Shown one piece after another: positions 1 to 10,431 of a DNA stretch of 38,989 bases (position 1 is its first letter; the number at the start of each line of letters is the position of its first letter). The stretch lies in assembly GCA_011051615.1 (NCBI GenBank), contig DRKU01000098.1:1-38989 (forward strand), in the 5' to 3' direction. A model generated the notes under the pieces. The model had not been told where the DNA came from, ran no database searches, and saw only the letters and a list, made by a program, of their open reading frames with translations. Position numbers and translations under genes: made by a program. This stretch comes from Gammaproteobacteria bacterium (lineage in GTDB: Bacteria; Pseudomonadota; Gammaproteobacteria; CAMYNG01).

Positions 1-1979
1 GCGACGAAGGCACCGTGTACGCGCTCGGGGTTGGCCGTACCCGGCGGCAGGTAGAGCATGTCGCCATGGCCCAGCAGTTGCTCCGCGCCGATCTGATCGA
101 GAATGGTACGCGAGTCCGCACGCACCGACACCTGGAAGGCGATGCGCGTCGGGATATTGGCCTTGATGAGGCCGGTGAGCACGTCCACCGAGGGCCGTTG
201 CGTAGCCAGAATGAGGTGAATACCGGCAGCGCGCGCCTTCTGCGCCAGGCGCGCGATGAGTTCCTCCACCTTCTTGCCCACCAGCATCATCATGTCGGCC
301 AGCTCGTCCACGGTGACGACGATATACGGCAATGGCACCAGTTCCTCGGGGGCGTCCTCCTCGTGCTGCGGCTGATGCAGGGGATCGAGGATGGGCTTGC
401 CGGCCGCCTTTGCCTCGCTGACCTTGCGGTTGAAGCCGTTGATGTTGCGCACCTTGAGGGCCGACATGAGGCGATAGCGGCGATCCATTTCCGCCACGCA
501 CCAGCGCAGGGCGTTGGCGGCGTCCTTCATGTCGGTGACGACCGGTGTCAGCAGGTGCGGGATGCCGTCATAGACGGACAGCTCGAGCATCTTGGGATCG
601 ATGAGGATCAGGCGCACCTGTTCCGGCGAGGCGTTGTAGAGAATGCTGAGCAGCATGGCGTTGATGGCCACCGACTTGCCCGCGCCGGTGGTGCCCGCCA
701 CCAGCAGGTGGGGCATCTTGGCGAGATCCGCCACCACCGGTACGCCGCTGATGTCCTTGCCCAGCGCCAGCGTCAGCGGTGAGGTGGATTCTTCGAAAGC
801 GCGCGACTGCAGCGTCTCGGACAGGCGCACGGTCTCGCGCACCTGGTTGGGGATCTCCAGGCCGACGGTGGACTTGCCGGGAATGACCTCCACCACGCGC
901 ACCGTGGCGGTGGACAGGGCGCGTGCCAAGTCCTTGGCGAGGTTGGTGATCTGGCTGACCTTGACACCCGGCGCCGGTTCCAGCTCGAAACGCGTGATGA
1001 CCGGACCGGGATGCACCGCCACCACTTCGACGCTGATACCAAAGTCCGCCAGCTTCAGCTCCACCTGGCGCGACATGGCCTCCAGCGCCTCCGGTGACAG
1101 GCTGTTCTTGTTGATCTCGGCTTCGTCGAGCAGCGACAGCGGTGGCAGTTCGCCGTCGGAATCGATCTCGAACAGGGTGGCCTGCTTCTCGCGCATCACG
1201 CGCTCGCCCTTGGGCACCTGGCGTACCACCGGTTCGATGCGCGGCGGCTTGCGGCGCGCACTCTTCTCGCGCACCGTGGCGACGCGCTCACGCGAGCGCT
1301 GGGCGTGTTCACGCCGCGCCTGGCGGGCCTGCCAGCCCTCGCGCAGGGTGGCCAGTCCGCCACGCAGCGTGGCAACCAGGCGCAGCGTGGCGGCACCGGT
1401 GAGGTCGATGAGGCGGATCCAGGAGAGATGAGTGAACAGGGTCATGCCGGAGAGAAATCCCGCCAGCAACAACAGGGTAGCGCCGAGATAACCGAACAGG
1501 GAGCGCATGCCCGCGCCCACCACGTCACCGAGGATGCCACCGGTATCCACTGGCAACACCGTCACCGGCACGCTGTAGTGCAGGCTGGCGAGGCCGCAGC
1601 CGGCGAGCAGGGTCAGCACGAAGCCCACCGAGCGCAGCACCACCTCGCGTACGTCCATGGGTGCATCCTGACGCAGGCCCCGGTAGATGAGCCAGCCGGC
1701 GTAGGCCACCATGACCGGAAACAGGTAGGCCATGTAGCCAAACAGGCTGAGGAAGATGTCGGCGAACCAGGCCCCCGCGGGCCCGGCCAGATTGTGTACT
1801 GCCCGTCCCCCCGTGCTGTGCGACCAGCCGGGATCGTCGGGGTGGTAGCTGGCGAGCGCCAGCAGCAGGTAGAGCGCCACCAGCCCGAAGACCAGCAACG
1901 CGCCCTCCTTGAGACCACGGCGCACATGCGCGGCCAGGGGGCCGGGCGCGGTGGATTTTTTCTGTGATGCCTGGGACAA
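1..1979 (-). CDS. ftsK: DNA translocase FtsK, C-terminal end missing (window edge)
   Basis: FtsK is an ATP-driven DNA pump anchored at the division septum that clears chromosome ends and activates XerCD recombination at dif. About 659 codons are visible. The first ~175 residues contain several hydrophobic segments (the first at about residues 26-44), followed by a basic, Arg-rich linker (about 195-250). The motor domain has a Walker A motif GTTGAGKS with its lysine at residue 435 and a Walker B motif VDELAD with D558/E559. The reading frame runs off position 1 just after the motif VHGAFV, so the end of the motor and the DNA-reading gamma domain (roughly 100 residues in the family) are outside. 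An in-frame TAA lies 6 bases before the TTG at 1979, so this TTG is the first possible start. No clear Shine-Dalgarno precedes it, and a GTG at 1925 is the alternative. Identity is secure; the start is uncertain. Confidence 0.96.
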   Translation of the reverse strand, partial: MSQASQKKSTAPGPLAAHVRRGLKEGALLVFGLVALYLLLALASYHPDDPGWSHSTGGRAVHNLAGPAGAWFADIFLSLFGYMAYLFPVMVAYAGWLIYRGLRQDAPMDVREVVLRSVGFVLTLLAGCGLASLHYSVPVTVLPVDTGGILGDVVGAGMRSLFGYLGATLLLLAGFLSGMTLFTHLSWIRLIDLTGAATLRLVATLRGGLATLREGWQARQARREHAQRSRERVATVREKSARRKPPRIEPVVRQVPKGERVMREKQATLFEIDSDGELPPLSLLDEAEINKNSLSPEALEAMSRQVELKLADFGISVEVVAVHPGPVITRFELEPAPGVKVSQITNLAKDLARALSTATVRVVEVIPGKSTVGLEIPNQVRETVRLSETLQSRAFEESTSPLTLALGKDISGVPVVADLAKMPHLLVAGTTGAGKSVAINAMLLSILYNASPEQVRLILIDPKMLELSVYDGIPHLLTPVVTDMKDAANALRWCVAEMDRRYRLMSALKVRNINGFNRKVSEAKAAGKPILDPLHQPQHEEDAPEELVPLPYIVVTVDELADMMMLVGKKVEELIARLAQKARAAGIHLILATQRPSVDVLTGLIKANIPTRIAFQVSVRADSRTILDQIGAEQLLGHGDMLYLPPGTANPERVHGAFV

Positions 1980-2053
1980 GAGTTAAACTTTTAAGTTAGG
2001 TTGATTTCTTAACTTACTAATTTATCGATATATTTACAAGTCCGAACTGCCGT
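1980..2053. promoter_or_regulatory. AT-rich gap with inverted repeat upstream of ftsK
   Basis: This 74-base gap between ald and ftsK is strikingly AT-rich compared with its surroundings. It holds the inverted repeat TAAGTTA (1992-1998) and TAACTTA (2010-2016) separated by 11 bases, and it is directly upstream of ftsK on the minus strand. The stem is too AT-rich and lacks a clean T-run for a strong intrinsic terminator, so an operator or promoter region for ftsK is the likelier reading. No convincing -35/-10 pair could be fixed. A weak terminator for ald is the alternative. Confidence 0.4.
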
Positions 2054-3121
2054 CTAGCCGGCCATCTGACGCAACGCCGGATGGATGATTTTACCCCCTT
2101 TTACATTGATCCCGGCGGCCAGATCCGGGGCTGCATCCCAGTTTTCCCGTGTCAGGCGCTTCACCCAGGGCGTCAGGGCCGCAGAGAGGGCCTGTGAGGC
2201 GCTGCGTGGCACGGCCCCGGGCATGTTGGTCACCCCGTAGTGCAGCACGCCGGCATGGACGAAGGTGGGCTCCGCCCAGGTGGTGGGCCGCGTGGTGGCG
2301 ATACATCCCCCCTGATCGACGGAAATGTCCACGATGACGCTGCCCGGCTGCATGCCGGCGACCATCTCCGCGCTCACCAGGTGGGGGGCGCGTTGGCCGG
2401 TGATGAGCACCGCCCCGACCAGCAGATCGGCGGCCGCCACTGCCTCGGCGATGGCGCGGGGATACGGGTGCAGGGCGGTGACATTGGGTCCCAGGGCGCG
2501 CATGACCTCCTGGCGCGCCCGACGCCGCTCGAAGACAGTAACCGTGGCACCCAGCGCGGCAGCCATGCGCGTGGCGTTGCCTCCGGCGGTGCCTGCACCC
2601 AGCACCACCACGTGGCCGCGGGCCGCCCCCGGCAGGCCACCCAGTAACAGCCCCCTGCCGCCGGCATGCCGGTAGAGCAGGTTGGAACCGGTCATGACCG
2701 CCAGGCGCCCGGCGATGTCGCTCATGGGGGCCAGCAGCGGCAGGCGACCGTCGGCGTCGGTGACCGTCTCGAAGGCCACCGCGGTGAGGCCGATATCGCG
2801 CAGGGCCTGCAGCAGTTCCGGTGCCGCCGCCAGGTGCAGGTAGGAAAACAGCAGGTGATCGGGGCGCAGGCGTGCCAGTTCCTCGGCCTGGGGCTCCTTG
2901 ACCTTGACGATGAGCTGCGCGTCCGCGTACAGCGCCTCGGCATCCGCGACGATCCGTGCCCCCGCCGCGGTATAGTCCTCGTCACGGTAGCCGCTGCCCG
3001 CCCCGGCGCCCGCCTGCACGCTGACGGTGTGGCCATCGGCGACCAGTTCAGCCACCGCGTCGGGGATCAGGGCTACGCGTCCCTCATGGATCTTGATCTC
3101 GGTGGGGATACCTATGTGCAT
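2054..3121 (-). CDS. ald: Alanine dehydrogenase
   Basis: Ald reversibly and NAD-dependently deaminates L-alanine to pyruvate and ammonia in the cytoplasm. The 355-residue protein is slightly shorter than the ~370 residues of Bacillus Ald but aligns through almost its whole length from memory. Known active-site residues are all present: R15, K75, H96 (in FSYLHLA) and D269 (in ISVDQGG). The NAD-binding Rossmann motif is GAGTAGGNA near residues 175-183. The ATG at 3121 has AAGGA about 10 bases upstream. The gene lies divergently from trxB and ends 74 bases before ftsK. In E. coli this slot between trxB and ftsK is occupied by lrp. The related transhydrogenase alpha subunit PntA is excluded because there is no C-terminal membrane part and length fits Ald. 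Confidence 0.95.
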   Translation of the reverse strand: MHIGIPTEIKIHEGRVALIPDAVAELVADGHTVSVQAGAGAGSGYRDEDYTAAGARIVADAEALYADAQLIVKVKEPQAEELARLRPDHLLFSYLHLAAAPELLQALRDIGLTAVAFETVTDADGRLPLLAPMSDIAGRLAVMTGSNLLYRHAGGRGLLLGGLPGAARGHVVVLGAGTAGGNATRMAAALGATVTVFERRRARQEVMRALGPNVTALHPYPRAIAEAVAAADLLVGAVLITGQRAPHLVSAEMVAGMQPGSVIVDISVDQGGCIATTRPTTWAEPTFVHAGVLHYGVTNMPGAVPRSASQALSAALTPWVKRLTRENWDAAPDLAAGINVKGGKIIHPALRQMAG

Positions 3122-3153
3122 AGCGTCGATTCCTTCACCTGTGGTTTCTCACC

Positions 3154-3182
3154 TTTACCCTGTGCACACCATTTCGTATATT
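3154..3182 (+). promoter_or_regulatory. Probable sigma-70 promoter of trxB
   Basis: TTTACC (3154-3159, 4 of 6 consensus bases) and TATATT (3177-3182, 5 of 6) are separated by 17 bases. This predicts transcription from about 3189 and a leader of about 110 bases before trxB. The match was made by eye only. Confidence 0.55.
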
Positions 3183-3199
3183 GTCCGCGCAGCATGGAA

Positions 3200-3226
3200 C
3201 CTGTTAACGACAGACTGTCCAACAGG
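3200..3226. promoter_or_regulatory. Nested inverted repeat in the trxB leader, possible operator
   Basis: A perfect odd palindrome GACAGACTGTC (3209-3219) sits inside a second inverted repeat, CCTGTT (3200-3205) and AACAGG (3221-3226). It falls just downstream of the predicted trxB start of transcription and about 80-100 bases upstream of ald on the other strand, so a bound protein could affect either gene. I do not recognise the motif as the site of a specific regulator. The one-base centre argues against an RNA hairpin of the inner part and for a dimeric protein site. Confidence 0.4.
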
Positions 3227-3296
3227 TGGTTGGTTCAATGCCCGGCGTTGCCGGGAAGCGGGCCGCTCGTCACACCCTACTTTCGCCGGAGTCTAG

Positions 3297-4265
<969 letters not shown>

Positions 4266-4321
4266 TCACGCACGCAGGCCGTCACCCCACGCTGCACGTG
4301 TCGGAGCCTGAGGCGGCCACC

Positions 4322-5482
4322 ATGCAATGCCGCACGGTTGACTCACTGGCGGACGTCCCCGCTGCTGACTGGAACCGGCTCAACCCGACGGGCAATCCCT
4401 TCGTGCGCCATGAGTTCCTCGTTGCACTGGAACGCCACGGCGCCGTGGGTGAGGAATTCGGCTGGTTGCCGCGCTACTTCCTCATCGAGACCGACGCGCG
4501 GCTGCTTGCCGCGACACCTTTCTATATAAAGACCAACTCCTACGGTGAATTCGTCTTCGACTGGGCCTGGGCCGAGGCCTATGCACGCAGTGGCCTCGAC
4601 TATTATCCCAAGCTGGTGGCGGCGGCACCCTACTCGCCGGTCACCGGCCCACGCCTGTTGCTCGATCCCGCGGATGAAGATGCCCGCGAAAGTATCTCCC
4701 GTCTGATGGCCGACAGCGTACGTACGTTTGCCACCGAACAGCGGTTGTCCGGCGTGCACTGGTTGTTCACCCCGTCCGCGGAAACCGATGCGCTGGAGAA
4801 GCAGGGTTTCATGCGCCGCCTGGGCTGCCAGTTTCACTGGCACAATGCCGGCTACCGCGACTTCGACGACTACCTGGCGGAATTCACCGCCGCCAGGCGT
4901 AAGAAGATCAAACGCGAACGCCGCCGCGCGCAGGAACAGGACGTGAATTTCGAGATCCTCGACGGCCATGCCATCACAGCCGAACAGTGGCGGCAGTTTC
5001 ACCGTTTCTACGTCAGCACCTTTGAGCGCAAGGGTGGCCTGCCCACGCTGTCGCTGGGCTTTTTCGAGGAACTCGGTCGCACCATGCCCGAGGCAGTAGT
5101 GCTGGTGCTGGCACGCCATGGCGGCGACTATGTAGCGGCGGCCTTCAATCTGCGCGACACGCAGACCCTCTACGGCCGCCACTGGGGATGCAGCCGCCAC
5201 TTCAATGGCCTGCATTTCGAGGCCTGTTATTACCAGGGACTGGACTACTGTATCCGCCACGGCCTGTCACGTTTTGAACCCGGTGCCCAGGGTGAGCACA
5301 AGGTCAGTCGCGGTTTTCTGCCGGTGCCCACCTGGTCGGCGCACTGGCTGCGTGAGCCTGTCTTTCGTGAGCCAGTTGCCGATTTTCTGCGTCGTGAACA
5401 GGCCGGTATGCGACACTACATGGACAGCCTCATGGCCGGTGCCCCCTTTCGTACCGACAGCCGTGCGCTGGCGATGCGCTGA
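4322..5482 (+). CDS. FemAB-like / GNAT-fold protein (DUF482 type)
   Basis: This 386-residue protein resembles, from memory, the FemAB_like (DUF482) family often labelled peptidoglycan biosynthesis/recognition; the biochemical function of that family is not established. Typical features are the N-terminal NPFVRHEFL segment, SPVTGPRLL, a basic [13 protein letters not shown] stretch (about residues 196-208), and the C-terminal half with [16 protein letters not shown] and [10 protein letters not shown]. There is no signal peptide or membrane helix, so it should be cytoplasmic. The ATG at 4322 follows a GAGGCGG sequence. The frame is open further upstream, but those residues overlap trxB and look unlike protein. 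It sits between trxB and aat, and aat starts 13 bases after its stop, so co-transcription is likely. A role in aminoacyl transfer would fit the FemAB fold and the neighbours but is inference. Confidence 0.85.
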   Translation: MQCRTVDSLADVPAADWNRLNPTGNPFVRHEFLVALERHGAVGEEFGWLPRYFLIETDARLLAATPFYIKTNSYGEFVFDWAWAEAYARSGLDYYPKLVAAAPYSPVTGPRLLLDPADEDARESISRLMADSVRTFATEQRLSGVHWLFTPSAETDALEKQGFMRRLGCQFHWHNAGYRDFDDYLAEFTAARRKKIKRERRRAQEQDVNFEILDGHAITAEQWRQFHRFYVSTFERKGGLPTLSLGFFEELGRTMPEAVVLVLARHGGDYVAAAFNLRDTQTLYGRHWGCSRHFNGLHFEACYYQGLDYCIRHGLSRFEPGAQGEHKVSRGFLPVPTWSAHWLREPVFREPVADFLRREQAGMRHYMDSLMAGAPFRTDSRALAMR

Positions 5483-5495
5483 GGAATTCGACGCC

Positions 5496-6239
5496 GTGCT
5501 CGATATCCCCTGGCTCGATCTCCACGCTCCCTGCGGCTTTCCCGACGTGGAAAGCGCGCTGCGCGAACCCGATGGTCTGCTGGCAGTGGGTGGCGATCTC
5601 AGTGTCGAACGCCTGCTGTGCGCCTACCGTCGCGGGATCTTTCCCTGGTACAGCGAGCCACAACCCATCCTGTGGTGGTCGCCGGATCCGCGCATGGTGC
5701 TGTTTCCGGAAAAACTTCATGTCTCGCGCAGCTTGCGCAAGACGTTGCGCCAGGATCGCTTTCACCTCACGCTGGACACCGCCTTCGATCAGGTCATGCG
5801 TGCCTGTGCCGCACCCCGCCCGCAGGATGACCAACCCGGCACCTGGATCGGCGAGGAAATGATCTATGCTTATGGCAGGCTGCATGCAAAAGGCTGGGCG
5901 CACTCCATCGAGTGCTGGCAGGATGAACAACTGGTGGGCGGTCTCTATGGCGTTGCCATCGGCCAGGTGTTCTACGGTGAATCCATGTTTGCACGCGTTA
6001 CCGATGCCTCCAAGGTGGCCTTTGTGCATATGGTGGCGCAGTTGCGCGCGCGCGGGGTGCGCCTCATCGACTGCCAGGTGCATACCGAACACCTGGCGCG
6101 TTTCGCTGCCGAAATGATCCCGCGCCGCCAGTTCACCGCTCTGCTGGCGCGTTTTGCCCACGACGAGCTGGCGCCCGGCAAGTGGCAACTGGATGAGCAG
6201 GTAAAGGACATGGTGACCGGAGGGGTTCCACGCAGGTGA
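5496..6239 (+). CDS. aat: Leucyl/phenylalanyl-tRNA-protein transferase
   Basis: Aat transfers Leu or Phe from charged tRNA to proteins with N-terminal Arg or Lys, creating type-2 N-degrons read by ClpS. The 247-residue product carries the family blocks [57 protein letters not shown] and [11 protein letters not shown]. The start chosen is GTG at 5496 with GAGGA (5481-5485) ten bases upstream. The frame is open further 5-prime but overlaps the preceding gene and is not conserved. The stop overlaps the bpt start by four bases, indicating translational coupling. Confidence 0.97.
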   Translation: MLDIPWLDLHAPCGFPDVESALREPDGLLAVGGDLSVERLLCAYRRGIFPWYSEPQPILWWSPDPRMVLFPEKLHVSRSLRKTLRQDRFHLTLDTAFDQVMRACAAPRPQDDQPGTWIGEEMIYAYGRLHAKGWAHSIECWQDEQLVGGLYGVAIGQVFYGESMFARVTDASKVAFVHMVAQLRARGVRLIDCQVHTEHLARFAAEMIPRRQFTALLARFAHDELAPGKWQLDEQVKDMVTGGVPRR

Positions 6240-6979
6240 AGGCCGGTAAAGACACACCCGTCAATCTCGATTCGCTGCATTTCTATGCCACCGTACCGCA
6301 CGCCTGCAGCTACCTGCCCGAGCGCGAGGCCACCACCCTGTTTGCCGATCCCTCGGCGCGCATGAACAACATGCTCTATTCCCAGCTCTCCGCACTGGGT
6401 TTTCGCCGCAGTGGTGAACACATCTATCGCCCCCATTGCGCTACCTGCCGCGCCTGCAAACCCTTGCGCATACCGGTGGAACGCTTCCAGCCCGATCGCA
6501 GCCAGCGACGCAACCTCAGGCGCAACGCCGATCTCACCACCCGCGCGCGTCCGGTGCGCTTCGAAGATGAACACTATGCCCTGTATCGACGGTATATTCG
6601 CGCCAGACATCCCGGCGGCGGCATGGATCAGGATTCACCCGAACATTACATGTCCTTCATCACCAGCCCGTGGAGCGACACGCGTCTCCATGAATTCCGT
6701 GACGCGGGCCGCCTGCTGGGCGTGGCGGTGACCGACCACCTCGTCAACGGGCTGTCGGCGGTATACACCTTCTTCGACCCGGATCTCCCCCGCCGGGCGC
6801 TGGGAACCTACGCGGTGCTATGGCAGATCCAGCATGCCCGCGTGCTCGGTCGCAAGTGGCTCTACCTGGGCTACTGGATCGAGGAAACCCCCAAGATGGC
6901 CTACAAGCGCCGCTTCCGGCCGGCGGAGTATTTCGATGGCCATGACTGGGTAGCGCTGGAGGAGGACGGCACGCGCTGA
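6236..6979 (+). CDS. bpt: Aspartate/glutamate leucyltransferase (bacterial Bpt/Ate family)
   Basis: Bpt transfers leucine from tRNA to proteins with N-terminal Asp or Glu, the second entry route to the bacterial N-degron pathway. The 247-residue length and the blocks PHACSYLP (C24), a CATCRAC cluster (C68, C71, C74), FYLGYWI-type residues near the C-terminus and [10 protein letters not shown] fit the family. Members are often annotated as Ate arginyltransferase; the assignment of leucyl specificity follows the experimentally studied bacterial protein and is not visible in the sequence. The GTG at 6236 overlaps the aat stop (GTGA). Adjacent aat and bpt is a known gammaproteobacterial arrangement that E. 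coli lacks. Confidence 0.93.
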   Translation: MKAGKDTPVNLDSLHFYATVPHACSYLPEREATTLFADPSARMNNMLYSQLSALGFRRSGEHIYRPHCATCRACKPLRIPVERFQPDRSQRRNLRRNADLTTRARPVRFEDEHYALYRRYIRARHPGGGMDQDSPEHYMSFITSPWSDTRLHEFRDAGRLLGVAVTDHLVNGLSAVYTFFDPDLPRRALGTYAVLWQIQHARVLGRKWLYLGYWIEETPKMAYKRRFRPAEYFDGHDWVALEEDGTR

Positions 6980-7103
6980 GTCCCAGGTGCCACCCTCTGG
7001 TACGGAACCCGCCCCGGTGCTCAAGGTCAAAGACAATGAGGCCGATAGGATCTTCAAGCGGGCGCTCTACCCCACCCGCGGTAGTCAACCAGGAGGACTC
7101 ACC

Positions 7104-7397
7104 ATGCTGAGCTACCTGTACCGCATCGCCACCGAGTACCAGCGCCACCACGGCGTCGCCCCCACGCTACTCTACCTCAGCCCGGATCACCTGGCGCAGT
7201 TACGCACCGAGCTGTCCGGCATCGACGGGCTCGAGGGTATATCCCGGTTCCTGGGCATGGAAATGCTCATCGATCGTGAAATACGCCATCCCCACGTGGC
7301 CTGGAGCCGTATCCACTGGTGCCGACACGAGCAGGGCTCACACGGGGATCACGCACCGGCGCCACACCGCGCAGGTGCCCGGCGCGACACCATGTAA
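7104..7397 (+). CDS. Small protein of unknown function between bpt and infA
   Basis: I do not recognise this 97-residue protein. The ATG at 7104 has a near-ideal Shine-Dalgarno, AGGAGG at 7091-7096 with seven bases spacing, which is the best evidence that it is translated; the upstream open extension (from 6987) is not preceded by such a site. The first ~70 residues look like a folded domain, with an amphipathic start LSYLYRIATEYQRHHG, then PTLLYLSPDHLAQLR and RFLGMEMLIDREI. The last ~25 residues are rich in His, Ala, Gly and Arg and probably disordered. No membrane segment or signal peptide is seen. It lies 124 bases after bpt and ends 138 bases before infA. It may be co-transcribed with aat-bpt. 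Confidence 0.72.
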   Translation: MLSYLYRIATEYQRHHGVAPTLLYLSPDHLAQLRTELSGIDGLEGISRFLGMEMLIDREIRHPHVAWSRIHWCRHEQGSHGDHAPAPHRAGARRDTM

Positions 7398-7464
7398 GGC
7401 GCCCGGCAGCGCGCCAGTTACCACAGGAAGGACATCGGAACACCGCACCAGGTGACAAACGGCT

Positions 7465-7493
7465 TTGAAAAAGCGCGCCGTTTCAGGCATGAT
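7465..7493 (+). promoter_or_regulatory. Probable infA promoter
   Basis: TTGAAA (7465-7470) and CATGAT (7488-7493) are spaced by exactly 17 bases and sit 43 bases before the infA ATG. An inverted repeat AGCGCGC (7472-7478) / GCGCGCT (7494-7500) straddles the spacer and the predicted start of transcription. The repeat could be an operator or a short leader hairpin. Confidence 0.55.
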
Positions 7494-7535
7494 GCGCGCT
7501 GAATTCAGAACCGTGGTTTAGAGCAACTGACCCTG

Positions 7536-7754
7536 ATGGCTAAGGAAGAACATATCGAGATGGAAGGCACGGTGATCGACACCCTGCCCAACACCATGTT
7601 TCGCGTCGAGCTGGACAACGGCCATGTAGTAACGGCCCACATTTCCGGCAAGATGCGCAAGCACTACATCCGCATCCTCACCGGTGACCGCGTCACCGTG
7701 CAGTTGACCCCCTACGATCTCAGCAAGGGCCGCATCGTCTTCCGCAGCCGGTAA
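7536..7754 (+). CDS. infA: Translation initiation factor IF-1
   Basis: IF-1 is the 72-residue OB-fold protein that binds the ribosomal A site during initiation. The protein shows the invariant [20 protein letters not shown] and [14 protein letters not shown] blocks and ends in KGRIVFRSR as in most Gammaproteobacteria. The start is the only ATG that gives the normal MAKE N-terminus. The upstream Shine-Dalgarno is weak. The gene is followed by the 401-base gene-free gap and then by the convergent clpA. Confidence 0.98.
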   Translation: MAKEEHIEMEGTVIDTLPNTMFRVELDNGHVVTAHISGKMRKHYIRILTGDRVTVQLTPYDLSKGRIVFRSR

Positions 7755-7811
7755 GTCCAGGCACGAGGTTCGAGCAGCGAGGAACGAGAGTAGCCGCTAG
7801 CCAGTCCTGAA

Positions 7812-8062
7812 GGCTGTTCCGAATATCAGATCAATTCCGGTTTTCAACTCTCACCCGAAATGTGTATGCCTTCCGGTACGTCTTGACATGACCGTCAGCC
7901 GCAGGGATGACGTACATGGATGTACTTAATGCCGCAAGAGGGCAGGAGGCCCGAAGCGGCCCCGGCTGTCAAGCATGCAGGGACGTATTTATCGCGTGTC
8001 ATGGAAAGACGTACCGGAAGGCATCCCGAAATATAACGACTGGCCTGATATCCGGAACAACC
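7812..8062. repeat. Large imperfect inverted-repeat element (MITE-like) in the infA-clpA gap
   Basis: The 401-base gap 7755-8155 has no plausible gene. It contains a roughly 250-base inverted-repeat structure. The outer arms are 7812-7829 (GGCTGTTCCGAATATCAG) and 8045-8062, whose reverse complement matches with two mismatches. The inner arms are 7866-7884 (ATGCCTTCCGGTACGTCTT) and 8006-8024, a perfect 19-base reverse complement, and pairing resumes further in with a TCATG match after two mismatches. The arms are interrupted by unequal unpaired stretches (36 and 20 bases). The loop carries a smaller palindrome GTACATGGATGTAC (7912-7925, two-base centre) and a CAGCCG/CGGCTG pair (7896-7901, 7963-7968). 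No open frame of credible composition, transposase or clear target duplication is seen. It may be a non-autonomous mobile repeat, a dispersed intergenic repeat, or a structured terminator serving both convergent genes. Confidence 0.7.
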
Positions 8063-8155
8063 ATCCAGTTCCCGCGCCAGCTTCAATACCACGCAATGCC
8101 CGCACCAGGCGCGGAGAACCGTCGCCGCGCCAACGCGCCACACCCGATCATCCAT

Positions 8156-10426
8156 TCAGTCGCTGGTGACCTTTTCTTCCTTCTTGCCCCTGAGCTCGAA
8201 GTGCAGGGCATCGTCGCGGATGCTGATGGAGATATGCCCGCCCTGGGCCAGTTTGCCAAACAGCAGCTCTTCCGCCAGCGGCTTCTTGATGTGTTCCTGG
8301 ATGGTACGGGCCATGGGCCGCGCGCCCATTCTCGGATCGTAGCCGTGGATAGCCAGCCAGGTGCGTGCCTCATCGTCCACGCTAAGGGTGACACCCTTCT
8401 CTTCCAGTTGCCCTTCCAGCTCGAAGAGGAACTTGTCCACTACCTTGCTGATGGTATCGGGCTGCAGGGCACGGAACTGGATGATACCGTCGAGGCGGTT
8501 GCGAAACTCCGGCGTAAACAGCTTGTTGATGACCTCGGTGGTATCCGAACTGTGATCCTGCTGGGTGAAACCGATGGATGGCCGGTCGAGGCGATCGGCG
8601 CCAGCATTGGTCGTCATGACAATGATGACGTTGCGGAAATCAGCTTTACGCCCGTTGTTATCGGTCAGGGTACCGTGATCCATGACCTGCAACAGCAGGT
8701 TGAAGACTTCCGGATGCGCCTTCTCGATCTCGTCGAGCAACAGCACGGCATGGGGATGACGATTGATCTCCTCGGTAAGCAGGCCGCCCTGATCATAGCC
8801 GACATAGCCCGGCGGTGCGCCAATGAGACGCGACACGGTATGCCGCTCCATATACTCGGACATATCGAAGCGGATCAGTTCGATGCCCATGGTCCGTGCC
8901 AGCTGGCGGGTGACCTCGGTCTTGCCCACACCGGTGGGACCGGCAAACAGGAAGGAGCCGATCGGCTTGTGTTCGTTACCCAGGCCCGAGCGCGACAGCT
9001 TGATGGCGGTAGCCAGTGAATCGATGGCCTCGTCCTGGCCGTAGATGACCAGCTTGAGATCCCGTTCCAGGTTGCGCAGGGCTTCCTTGTCGTCGCGCGA
9101 CACGGTCTTGGGCGGGATACGCGCGATCCTGGACACCACCGACTCCACTTCGCGCACACCGATGGTCTTCTTGCGCTTCGACGGCGGCTGCATGCGCTGA
9201 TTGGCGCCCGCCTCGTCGATCACATCGACCGCCTTGTCAGGCAGGTGGCGATCATTGATGTAACGCTCGGCCAGTTCAGCCGCGGTCTTGATGGCCTGGC
9301 GCGTGTAGCGTACATCGTGATGTTCCTCGAAACGGCTCTTGAGGCCTTCGAGGATCTGGACCGTTTCATCGACACTGGGCTCGCTTACGTCCACCTTCTG
9401 GAAACGGCGCGCCAGCGCGCGGTCCTTCTCGAAGATGCCGCGGTATTCCTGGTAGGTGGTGGAACCGATGCACTTGAGATCCCCCGAGGCCAGCACCGGC
9501 TTGACCAGGTTGGAGGCATCCATGGCCCCGCCGGAAGCGGCACCGGCGCCGATGATGGTATGAATTTCATCGATGAAGAGGATTGCGCCTTCCTCACGCT
9601 TGAGCTGGGCGAGTATGGCCTTGAGGCGTTTTTCAAAGTCGCCCCGGTACTTGGTACCCGCCAGCAGGGTACCCATGTCCAGCGAATAGATGGTGGCATC
9701 GCGCAGCACGTCCGGCACGTCACCTTCGACGATCATCTTGGCCAGACCTTCAGCCAGCGCGGTCTTGCCCACGCCCGCCTCGCCGACGAAGAGCGGATTG
9801 TTCTTGCGCCGGCGGCAGAGGATCTGGATGGTGCGCTCGATCTCGTGCTTGCGGCCGATCAGTGGATCGATCTTGCCCGCGCGGGCAAGTTCGTTGAGGT
9901 TACTGGTGAACTGTTCGAGCGGACTCTGGCGCGCATTTTCGCCTCCTTCCTCGCCACCGGCCACGCCCTCACCCGGCTGGCCTTCGTCCTCACCAACCTT
10001 GGAAATACCATGGGCGATATAGTTGACCACGTCGAGGCGGGAAATGTCCTGCCGCTTGAGGAAATAGACTGCCTGTGATTCCTGCTCGCTGAAGATGGCC
10101 ACCAGCACGTTGGCACCGGTGACTTCCTGCTTGCCGGAGGATTGCACATGGAACACGGCACGCTGCAACACCCGCTGAAAGCCCAGCGTCGGCTGGGTCT
10201 CGCGCTCGTCATTGGGGGGCAACAGTGGTGTCGTCTCTTCGAGAAAGGCCTGCAAGTCCCGACGCAGGGCCTCCATGTCGGCACCACAGGCACTGAGCAC
10301 GTCGCGCGCCGAGGCGTTGTCCAGCAGGGCGAGCAGCAGGTGCTCGACGGTCATGAATTCATGGTCCTTCTCGCGCGCATCGCGAAAGGCCTGATTAAGT
10401 GCTGCTTCCAGTTCCTTGTTCAACAT
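8156..10426 (-). CDS. clpA: ClpA, AAA+ unfoldase subunit of the ClpAP protease
   Basis: ClpA unfolds substrates, including N-degron proteins handed over by ClpS, and threads them into ClpP. The 756-residue length is within two residues of E. coli ClpA. An N-terminal Clp_N repeat domain (1-145) is followed by an acidic Gly-rich linker (about 146-165). AAA1 has Walker A GEAGVGKT (K221) and Walker B FIDE (D286/E287). AAA2 has GPTGVGKT (K502) and LLDE (D565/E566). The ClpP-docking loop reads IGF (618-620) where E. coli ClpA has IGL. The absence of a long middle domain excludes ClpB. The ATG at 10426 lies five bases after the clpS stop; the open frame upstream only overlaps clpS. The gene is convergent with infA and translationally coupled to clpS. 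Confidence 0.98.
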   Translation of the reverse strand: MLNKELEAALNQAFRDAREKDHEFMTVEHLLLALLDNASARDVLSACGADMEALRRDLQAFLEETTPLLPPNDERETQPTLGFQRVLQRAVFHVQSSGKQEVTGANVLVAIFSEQESQAVYFLKRQDISRLDVVNYIAHGISKVGEDEGQPGEGVAGGEEGGENARQSPLEQFTSNLNELARAGKIDPLIGRKHEIERTIQILCRRRKNNPLFVGEAGVGKTALAEGLAKMIVEGDVPDVLRDATIYSLDMGTLLAGTKYRGDFEKRLKAILAQLKREEGAILFIDEIHTIIGAGAASGGAMDASNLVKPVLASGDLKCIGSTTYQEYRGIFEKDRALARRFQKVDVSEPSVDETVQILEGLKSRFEEHHDVRYTRQAIKTAAELAERYINDRHLPDKAVDVIDEAGANQRMQPPSKRKKTIGVREVESVVSRIARIPPKTVSRDDKEALRNLERDLKLVIYGQDEAIDSLATAIKLSRSGLGNEHKPIGSFLFAGPTGVGKTEVTRQLARTMGIELIRFDMSEYMERHTVSRLIGAPPGYVGYDQGGLLTEEINRHPHAVLLLDEIEKAHPEVFNLLLQVMDHGTLTDNNGRKADFRNVIIVMTTNAGADRLDRPSIGFTQQDHSSDTTEVINKLFTPEFRNRLDGIIQFRALQPDTISKVVDKFLFELEGQLEEKGVTLSVDDEARTWLAIHGYDPRMGARPMARTIQEHIKKPLAEELLFGKLAQGGHISISIRDDALHFELRGKKEEKVTSD

Positions 10427-10431
10427 AGCTG

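Noticed and set aside
15-782. 255-codon plus-strand frame at the window start
   Set aside because: Antisense to the FtsK motor domain, whose Walker motifs are intact on the minus strand.
7755-7800. Possible tRNA relic after infA, where E. coli has serW, because of a GGTTCGAG T-loop-like string
   Set aside because: No T-stem partner, acceptor stem or anticodon arm can be built around it.
7907-9019. 370-codon plus-strand frame starting in the infA-clpA gap
   Set aside because: Most of it is antisense to clpA, and its start lies inside the inverted-repeat element with no ribosome site; composition is that of a shadow frame.
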